NCBI GenBank assembly: GCA_964628455.1
Contig: CAZVPD010000198.1
Span: 1 to 6,253, forward strand
Origin: JAQVWU01 sp964628455
GTDB lineage: Bacteria > Bacillota > Clostridia > Oscillospirales > CAG-272
Direction: 5' to 3'
DNA: 6,253 nt
Made by a program: the position numbers and the translations under genes. Numbering within the stretch: the stretch's first letter is position 1; each line of letters starts with the position of its first letter. Positions 1-5,110 of the stretch are shown here, in pieces. Below the pieces are notes generated by a model that ran no database searches, had not been told where the DNA came from, and saw only the letters and a program-made list of their open reading frames with translations.

Positions 1-265
1 GACAGCAGCGATAGCGGGAATGATCACCGGGTCTGTATCGAGTATTTTATGGATGGTGTTTATACACAACGCCGAATCCTCAAAGCTGATGATTTGCAAA
101 CTGCTGTTCGGAGTGGATTCCCTTGCGCAGGGAAGTATAATCGCTTCGGTGGATCCGATTTTTATCGCGCTTCCTCTCTCCGCCGTTGTGACCGTTGTGA
201 TGGCTCTGCTGACAAAGAATCAGACCGACAGCGGACATATCGAAAAAGTTTTTAAAAATATTTAA
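1..265 (+). CDS. Sodium:solute symporter (SSS family), C-terminal fragment
   Basis: The last 87 residues of a membrane symporter are visible, read from base 2; the start lies left of the window. The fragment holds a membrane segment at about residues 3-22, containing A-G-M-I-T-G and then a stretch ending in L-W-M-V-F. A polar loop follows, then a second hydrophobic segment after V-D-P, reading I-F-I-A-L-P-L-S-A and on to L-L-T-K, and a short charged tail. The V-D-P-[IV]-x-I-A-L-P-[IL]-S-A pattern close to a cytoplasmic tail is typical of SSS transporters, which couple Na+ entry to uptake of sugars, amino acids, nucleosides or carboxylates; the substrate cannot be told from this end. The next gene follows on the same strand after 53 bases, so the two may be co-transcribed. 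The ATG at base 20 is an internal methionine, not a plausible start. Confidence 0.85.
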   Translation, partial: TAAIAGMITGSVSSILWMVFIHNAESSKLMICKLLFGVDSLAQGSIIASVDPIFIALPLSAVVTVVMALLTKNQTDSGHIEKVFKNI

Positions 266-318
266 AATGCGAGTCCCGTTAAGGATGAGGATTATTCGCT
301 TTTTGTCAGGAGTTTTAT
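266..318 (+). other. Short intergenic gap with a weak hairpin followed by T-run
   Basis: This 53-base gap separates the symporter from the TIM-barrel gene. Bases 269-274 (gcgagt) can pair with 294-299 (attcgc), with one G-T pair and a large 19-base loop, and TTTTT follows at 300-304. This has the outline of an intrinsic terminator or attenuator, but the stem is short and the loop big, so it is probably weak or accidental. No convincing -35/-10 pair is visible. Confidence 0.25.
308..312 (+). promoter_or_regulatory. Ribosome binding site for the TIM-barrel gene
   Basis: AGGAG lies 6 bases before the ATG at 319. It fixes this start, since no other start with a comparable site is near. Confidence 0.85.
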
Positions 319-996
319 ATGCAGCAGAAAAAAGCACCGCAGGTTACGGGAACGCTCCGCAAATTCGCACTTCGGATCCCGCCTCCTATATATGAAGCAA
401 ACGGTATAGAAATATTCGGTAAAAATATAAAGTCGGTTTTGTTTTCGACCGATGTTTCCATAATAGCCAATGTGAATGCCGACGCGGTCATTGCGGTTTA
501 TCCTTTTACACCGCAGCCGCGTATAACCAGCGCAGTGATGACCGTTGCGGACGTCCCTGTGTTTGCGGGAGTCGGCGGAGGTTTGACGCAGGGAAAAAGA
601 GTGGTCAACCTCGCGATGTTCGCGGAAATGCAGGGGGCCATCGGTGTGGTGGTAAACGCCCCCACTTCAAATGAAGTGATAGAGATGGTCGCCGGTACGA
701 TCGATATTCCCGTTGTGGTGACTGTAGTGAACGATAATGTTGATCTGGATGCCCGTATTTCCGCGGGAACGGCGATTTTTAACGTCTCGGCTGCTGCCGA
801 TACGCCTCGGATCGTCGCATGGATCCGCCGGACCCATCCGGATTTTCCGATTATAGCCACAGGCGGGGGATCCGAAGACTCAATAAGAGCCACTGTTTCG
901 GCAGGTGCCGACGCAGTTACCTGGACCCCTCCTTCATCGGGTGAAGTGTTCAGAAACATTATGCAGGCTTACCGAGACAACAAGCCTCATCCGTAA
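319..996 (+). CDS. TIM-barrel protein of unknown function ('hydrolase'-type orphan)
   Basis: This complete 225-residue soluble protein has no signal peptide. Regularly spaced hydrophobic strands run through it: S-V-L-F-S-T (39-44), D-A-V-I-A-V-Y-P-F (55-63), V-P-V-F-A-G-V-G-G-G (79-88), A-I-G-V-V-V-N-A-P (107-115), P-V-V-V-T-V-V (131-137), A-I-F-N-V-S (152-157), F-P-I-I-A-T-G-G-G (176-184) and D-A-V-T-W-T-P-P (198-205). Eight strands with a glycine-rich turn after strand seven (A-T-G-G-G-S-E-D-S-I, 180-189) is the layout of phosphate-binding beta/alpha barrels such as those of thiamine-phosphate synthase or N-acetylmannosamine-6-phosphate epimerase. From memory, the G-G-G-L-T-Q-G-K-R-V-V-N-L-A-M block (86-100) marks a family conserved in Clostridia and usually labelled only 'hydrolase'. 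Its reaction is unknown to me; a phosphorylated small substrate is inferred from the fold. It is the last gene before a strong terminator and may be co-transcribed with the symporter. Confidence 0.82.
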   Translation: MQQKKAPQVTGTLRKFALRIPPPIYEANGIEIFGKNIKSVLFSTDVSIIANVNADAVIAVYPFTPQPRITSAVMTVADVPVFAGVGGGLTQGKRVVNLAMFAEMQGAIGVVVNAPTSNEVIEMVAGTIDIPVVVTVVNDNVDLDARISAGTAIFNVSAAADTPRIVAWIRRTHPDFPIIATGGGSEDSIRATVSAGADAVTWTPPSSGEVFRNIMQAYRDNKPHP

Positions 997-1002
997 AAAA
1001 CC

Positions 1003-1029
1003 CGGGCCGTCCCGGAAAAGGACGGCCCG
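1003..1029. terminator. Bidirectional rho-independent terminator between convergent genes
   Basis: A perfect 10-bp GC-rich stem pairs 1003-1012 (cgggccgtcc) with 1020-1029 (ggacggcccg) around a 7-base loop. On the plus strand it is followed by A and then seven T (1031-1037). On the minus strand it is followed, after two bases, by the complement of the A-run at 995-1000, that is six T. It begins 6 bases after the plus-strand stop codon and lies 6 bases beyond the minus-strand stop codon, so one hairpin can end both transcripts. Confidence 0.93.
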
Positions 1030-1035
1030 ATTTTT

Positions 1036-2733
1036 TTATATAATACGGATTTCGGAAATTCCTTTCCTGACCGGAAGCATCAGCCAGTTCAGACCGTCGA
1101 CGCTCTTTTCATAATAGTGCGAATTTTTGCCGTTTGCTGTGATCTGCGGAAATTTTCCGGTATTTTCGGTGTATGGTATGCGCACGATCATGTCGGCTGC
1201 GGCGTTTACCGTGAAACGCTTTCCGTGACCCGATAAGGTGGATCCCGACCGGGCGTGCCACCACAGACATAATTTATCCGGTCCGCAGCAGATGATGTTA
1301 TAATTGCTTTTTTTACCGAAGGACAAGGTTTCATCGATTGCGTTCAGCACGGACTTATTGGAACCATACAGTCCCGTTATGTAATGGGGATGCAGGAAAA
1401 AGTTTACGGTTCTTCCGAAGAACGCCGCGTCGTCTATACACCGGTGCAGCTTTTGAAGTGCCGTCCCGTCACCGTCGGGAAGGCGGGGTTCATAATAATT
1501 GATGGGCAGTTCGGTGAAATTCAGATTTTTATTTTCATGTCCGAAGTCGTCGTAGGCGAAGAAAGGGAAGGACGTCCCGAATGCGAATCCGTACAGGCCG
1601 AAAGCGTTGATATCGGCGGGGTCTGTTTCTCCCAGCCGGCTGTTGTCGCCTTTGACCCCGAGAGCTGTCTGATACCGGCAGCGTTCGGCCCATCCGTGGT
1701 GGGTCAGGCAGTGTCCGACGTTGCAGACCGGCAGAAACGCGAAAGCGTCGGTAAATAGTTTCAGCTGTTCCGAAAATCCTTCCGCCGTGAATTGTTCGCG
1801 GCTTTGGCGGTAAGCGAAATCGTAATGAAAAGCCAGTTCATGCCCGCGCGCCCGGATGATATCCGCCTCTCCGGGAGTCGTGACGAACCTTCCGTTGATG
1901 TCCGGCATCAGATTCATATGATAGGGAAGACCCCGTTCATACATGATGCGCGACGCTTCCAGATTCATAGCGCCGCTTGTCGCGTCGTCGTCGCCGCCGA
2001 AAAACAACAGCAGGTCGGGTATCGTTCCGTCCTCAAAGGGCGGCAGCCGGTGGAGCATGGGATAACCTGCACCCGCCAGAATGGTCTGAAGGATATAGAT
2101 ATAATGATCGCCGAACGCGACCGTTGTATCGTAATCGGCCGGCACGATCCGTGTGTCGCATACGCGTCCGATATTGAATCCGTTCCTGCCTTCGGTGACG
2201 GGTTTTCCCGCCGAACATGTCCATATCGTCTGCGGGAGGTTAAACGCAAAATAATAGGCGCTGCCGTATTTCGTCAGACCGGGATGTTCGCCTATAAAGG
2301 CCAATATTTCCGCTCCGCAGGTCTTTATGACGCTGACCGGCGAGACCACCGGAAGTGGAGCGTCAAATCGCGGGACAGGCAGGTATTTTTGATCTGTCAT
2401 CCGGAACATGCCGTTTATTTCGAAATCGTTCACCGGCTGCGGTATTTTGCCTTCTTCTGTGATTCCGAACAGCGGACCCGCATTCTTCGGGGCGAAACCG
2501 ATCAGAATAAGCCCGTCACACCGTGCTATCGCTTTTAAATCCGCTTCACTCGGTTGTTCGGGACCGATGAAAAGCACATCGTTTTTTGAAAAAGACATAT
2601 CTGCGGTTTCCGCCGGCTCCGCGCCGGCTCCGAGCCGGTTCATGATCTCCGTGATATAGCAATACCAGTAATTCCGGCCGGATTCGTTGGTTTCCCTGCG
2701 GTATTGATCGTTATATAAATAATAGATAGCCAT
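1036..2733 (-). CDS. Polysaccharide-deacetylase-like protein with N-terminal amidotransferase-like domain
   Basis: This complete 565-residue protein has no signal peptide or membrane segment, so it is probably cytoplasmic. Residues 1-225 look like a flavodoxin-like (glutamine-amidotransferase-like) domain: N-Y-W-Y-C-Y-I-T-E-I-M-N-R-L-G near the start, D-V-L-F-I-G-P (52-58), D-G-L-I-L-I-G-F (73-80), and a closing strand and helix T-V-A-F-G-D-H (204-210). Residues about 238-480 resemble a divergent NodB (CE4-like) fold: G-G-D-D-D-A-T (246-252) at the place of motif 1, G-H-E-L-A-F-H-Y-D-F (297-306) at motif 2, a His cluster at 341, 345 and 346 followed by G-W, and F-L-H-P-H-Y (446-451) late in the domain. 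The second His of the usual H-x-x-x-H is absent (Ala307). Residues 485-565 are beta-rich. Deacetylation of a sugar is possible but not shown; a binding or other hydrolytic role is an alternative. It is the last operon gene, coupled to the binding protein by TGATG with GGAGG 7 bases ahead of the ATG. Confidence 0.65.
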   Translation of the reverse strand: MAIYYLYNDQYRRETNESGRNYWYCYITEIMNRLGAGAEPAETADMSFSKNDVLFIGPEQPSEADLKAIARCDGLILIGFAPKNAGPLFGITEEGKIPQPVNDFEINGMFRMTDQKYLPVPRFDAPLPVVSPVSVIKTCGAEILAFIGEHPGLTKYGSAYYFAFNLPQTIWTCSAGKPVTEGRNGFNIGRVCDTRIVPADYDTTVAFGDHYIYILQTILAGAGYPMLHRLPPFEDGTIPDLLLFFGGDDDATSGAMNLEASRIMYERGLPYHMNLMPDINGRFVTTPGEADIIRARGHELAFHYDFAYRQSREQFTAEGFSEQLKLFTDAFAFLPVCNVGHCLTHHGWAERCRYQTALGVKGDNSRLGETDPADINAFGLYGFAFGTSFPFFAYDDFGHENKNLNFTELPINYYEPRLPDGDGTALQKLHRCIDDAAFFGRTVNFFLHPHYITGLYGSNKSVLNAIDETLSFGKKSNYNIICCGPDKLCLWWHARSGSTLSGHGKRFTVNAAADMIVRIPYTENTGKFPQITANGKNSHYYEKSVDGLNWLMLPVRKGISEIRII

Positions 2734-4169
2734 CAGGATTCCTCCGTAAACGCCGTTATAGTGGCTTCGAGTGCAGACTGAGCCTTATTGCGGTAGCTCT
2801 CGTAAAACGAAATAAAATTCCTGTTTTCTTCGGCAAAAAAATTGCTGTACATAAACCATGTGTCGCCCCAGTTGAACGTGCTGCCTATATCGTATAATAT
2901 ATGGCTGAAGATCAAATCGAGCATAACGGACGATTCACTGTCCCTTGTGAGTTTGCCGTTGAGAAGCTTGTCGTAGTAGGCCGATCTGACCGTACCGGTG
3001 GATTCACGCGACATAACCTCCAGAACCGCTCCGGTCATATCGGGTTCGGTGTTGCTTGAGGGTATGCATATGGAGCGCGATACATAAGGGGATGTAGACG
3101 AATAATAGGTTGTCTGCGCTTCGTCGTATTTCGGCATCGGAAGAATGCCGAAGTCCGAATCCATGCTGCGGAAGGGTATGACCGACGAAAAAGCGATATA
3201 GCTGAACAGAGCGAGGTCATGCATAAACATCGCTTCAAATTCCTCGGCTGTATAATTATGCCCCGTACGTCCGTCTCCGTCATACATGATGCGCATGATT
3301 TTCTCGAGGGCTGCCAGGGATTTTTCCGTATCGATTGTCAGATAAGGGATATCGTTTTCGTCTTTTTCGGCAAGCTTGCTGCCCGATGATCCGAGCAGCA
3401 TCCAGCCGCCGAAATCCTCGGCGATAAAACCCCAGAGGTCGTTTTTATCCAGTTCGCCGTTTCCGTCGATATCGCTTGTTACGCCCGTTATGATATTATA
3501 GAAATGATCGAACGTCCACTTTCCGGCATTGACCGTCGCATACGGATCTTCGATGTTCAGGCTGTCCGCAATTTTTTTGTTGAAAACAAGCGCCATAATG
3601 GACATTTTATCGCTGACCTCAATATCGCCGGCTATGACCGCCAGTTTATGCGCAACGGACAGTTCGCTGATGGCATTTTGGTCATACCAGGGCGCGTCCA
3701 TGTTTATATGCGGCACTTCGTTGAAAAATATCAGATGATTTCCGGCAGAAAGGGTCATCAGCGACATCAGGCGGTCTTGTGCGATGTGATAGGCATGATC
3801 TCCGGCTTTTACGATTTTCCTGATCACGGCCGTTGTATCCGGGGATGTTTCACAGGTGATTTTTACTTTGAGCTTTTCCTCTGTCTTCATGTTCCGGTTG
3901 TAGACCGCGTCATTCAGAACATCGCCGTCTGCTGCCTCTGCCCATAAATCATCGTAATCCTGTCCCCAATAACCCGAGCGAAGCACAATTATTCTGAATT
4001 CCGCGCCTTCGCAGTCCATTTCGGGGACCGGATATTCTATCGGCACTTCCGTCGTTTCGGACAGGATACCGGTTGTTGTCTCTGCTGCCGGGATTTCTCC
4101 CGCGGAACCGCATGCTGCCAGTAAAATCGTCATTAAAAGAAAAATACCCGTTATTTTAATAAAATGCAT
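2733..4169 (-). CDS. ABC-type extracellular solute-binding lipoprotein (sugar-binding family 1 type)
   Basis: This complete 478-residue protein begins with a lipoprotein signal: Lys5, a hydrophobic core at 6-19, and the lipobox L-A-A-C with the lipidated Cys at 20. A Thr/Glu/Pro-rich linker (about 24-50) follows, so the mature protein should be tethered to the outer face of the membrane. The start of the folded part (E-F-R-I-I-V at 57-62; D-V-L-N-D-A-V-Y-N-R-N at 83-93; E-E-K-L-K-V-K-I at 97-104) is typical of large clostridial sugar-binding proteins, which deliver oligosaccharides to ABC permeases. Residues 233-244 (D-I-D-G-N-G-E-L-D-K-N-D) form a complete 12-residue EF-hand-like calcium loop. 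Aromatic residues in the C-terminal half (W434, W438, F439, Y441, F444, F445) could stack on sugars. The start has GGAGG 7 bases upstream. No permease or ATPase gene is in the window; the bound glycan is unknown. Confidence 0.92.
   Translation of the reverse strand: MHFIKITGIFLLMTILLAACGSAGEIPAAETTTGILSETTEVPIEYPVPEMDCEGAEFRIIVLRSGYWGQDYDDLWAEAADGDVLNDAVYNRNMKTEEKLKVKITCETSPDTTAVIRKIVKAGDHAYHIAQDRLMSLMTLSAGNHLIFFNEVPHINMDAPWYDQNAISELSVAHKLAVIAGDIEVSDKMSIMALVFNKKIADSLNIEDPYATVNAGKWTFDHFYNIITGVTSDIDGNGELDKNDLWGFIAEDFGGWMLLGSSGSKLAEKDENDIPYLTIDTEKSLAALEKIMRIMYDGDGRTGHNYTAEEFEAMFMHDLALFSYIAFSSVIPFRSMDSDFGILPMPKYDEAQTTYYSSTSPYVSRSICIPSSNTEPDMTGAVLEVMSRESTGTVRSAYYDKLLNGKLTRDSESSVMLDLIFSHILYDIGSTFNWGDTWFMYSNFFAEENRNFISFYESYRNKAQSALEATITAFTEES
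2741..2745 (-). promoter_or_regulatory. Ribosome binding site of the deacetylase-like gene, inside the preceding gene
   Basis: GGAGG on the minus strand sits 7 bases before the ATG (2733-2731), within the last codons of the binding-protein gene. That gene's stop TGA (2735-2733) shares its A with the ATG. This fixes the start and implies coupled translation. Confidence 0.85.
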
Positions 4170-4176
4170 AAACTTA

Positions 4177-4181
4177 CCTCC
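4177..4181 (-). promoter_or_regulatory. Ribosome binding site of the solute-binding protein gene
   Basis: GGAGG (extended GGAGGT) on the minus strand lies 7 bases before the ATG at 4169-4167. It is the strongest such site in the window, in keeping with the high expression expected of a binding protein. Confidence 0.87.
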
Positions 4182-4198
4182 GGTTTATATAAATACCG

Positions 4199-5110
4199 TC
4201 AATAGGACAGCCATTGAAAAACGACTGCCAGCAGGCCTAACATCAGACTTATTATACCCGCACACGTTATTTTTTCATTGAAATGTATCCAGCCGATGAC
4301 AAGAGACAGAATGAGGGAACCGGTAACGGTAACGGTAAACTGAGCAGCCGCGTTTATCCCGGGTATTGCAGCCAGCAGGCTCTGAGGATAATAACATAAT
4401 GTCATGCAGATTCCGAGCCCGAGTGCAGGTATGAAGTATTTTTTGAGTCGGGAAACACTTACAACCTGTTCACTCGGCTTCGCTTTTTTTTCTCTGAGTA
4501 TAAAAAACAATATCACGGATATCGCGGCCGAAAAGAAATAAGTCAGGCAGAAAAAGGTGTTTTGGCCTTCGCCGGGTGTCATGTATTGCTGAAATTTTAT
4601 TCCGAAATTGACCGTTCCGTTTGCCAGGCAGGCGAAACATGCCGCTATAATGCCCGACAGGCTGTCTTTCGGACGGTACGCGCTTTTTGCCCCGATGTTG
4701 ATTAAAACGATGACGACTGTTGCGAGCAGAATACCCGCCAGCTGGAGAGGAGTTGCTTTTTCACCGAGAAACAGACGCGAGAATAAAATCGGAATATAGA
4801 AATTCATGTTTATAATGATGATCGCCGTGGTATATGAGCCTTTGCGAAGTGATTCGAGAAGCATGTATGTCGCTGCGGCTGCCGCACCGCCTGTAAGAAG
4901 AGCCGCTGCCGTAAGGTTTAAGGTGGGTTTAAAACCGCCGGAGACTGAGGAAACGATGAAAAAAATAAGAGAAACAGGGAACATCCAGGCGGCTGATGTG
5001 AGGACCGAATAGGAACGGTGCGTGCTGTCATTGGTCAGCCGCTTGTAAAAATAACTTGTCAGGCCTGAAGCCGAAACGGAGACGATAAACAGAAGGACGA
5101 TTTTTAACAT
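4199..5110 (-). CDS. EamA/DMT-superfamily membrane transporter
   Basis: This complete 303-residue, very hydrophobic protein has about ten membrane segments, near residues 1-20, 38-57, 66-86, 94-113, 121-140, 150-170, 185-205, 225-247, 256-275 and 282-302. Ten helices arranged as two five-helix halves is the plan of EamA-type drug/metabolite transporters. Each half ends in the expected pattern: F-L-G-E-K (114-118) followed by Q-L-A-G-I-L-L-A, and F-N-E-K (277-280) followed by C-A-G-I-I-S-L-M. The length is usual for the family, whose members move sugars, amino acids or other metabolites; the substrate and direction are not readable here. It overlaps the upstream Gfo/Idh/MocA gene by 7 bases and has no good ribosome binding site (only GGAAG 13 bases away), so translation is probably coupled. 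An alanine-rich run occurs at 76-80. It precedes the binding-protein gene by 29 bases. Confidence 0.88.
   Translation of the reverse strand: MLKIVLLFIVSVSASGLTSYFYKRLTNDSTHRSYSVLTSAAWMFPVSLIFFIVSSVSGGFKPTLNLTAAALLTGGAAAAATYMLLESLRKGSYTTAIIIINMNFYIPILFSRLFLGEKATPLQLAGILLATVVIVLINIGAKSAYRPKDSLSGIIAACFACLANGTVNFGIKFQQYMTPGEGQNTFFCLTYFFSAAISVILFFILREKKAKPSEQVVSVSRLKKYFIPALGLGICMTLCYYPQSLLAAIPGINAAAQFTVTVTGSLILSLVIGWIHFNEKITCAGIISLMLGLLAVVFQWLSY
4321..4338. repeat. Three tandem copies of a hexamer inside the transporter gene
   Basis: CGGTAA occurs three times in direct succession. On the minus strand it encodes alternating Thr-Val (residues about 259-263) in the ninth membrane segment. The unit is a multiple of three, so any slippage would keep the frame. 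Confidence 0.7.

Noticed and set aside
633..663. Inverted repeat GGGGGC ... GCCCCC within the TIM-barrel gene
   Set aside because: A six-base stem with a 19-base loop inside a coding region, with no T-run; it follows from codons for conserved Gly, Ala and Pro residues and is likely chance.
498..959. Open frame of 153 codons on the minus strand, opposite the TIM-barrel gene
   Set aside because: The product is low-complexity and rich in Thr, Ala, Ser and Pro, as expected of an antisense reading of a Gly/Val/Ala-rich barrel. The TIM-barrel reading has clear strand periodicity and a good ribosome binding site.
1792..2538. Long open frame of 248 codons on the plus strand, opposite the deacetylase-like gene
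   Set aside because: It is antisense to a gene with clear domain motifs and a strong ribosome binding site, has no such site itself, and its product (many Arg, His and Cys residues, no recognisable motif) looks like a frame shadow.
3504..3947. Open frame of 147 codons on the plus strand within the solute-binding protein gene
   Set aside because: It is antisense to a well-supported lipoprotein gene and shows no motif or ribosome binding site.
4181..4198. Near-palindrome (cggt ... accg around an AT-rich centre) between the transporter and binding-protein genes
   Set aside because: Only four outer base pairs hold and the inner positions mismatch. It is too weak for a terminator and not clear enough for an operator.
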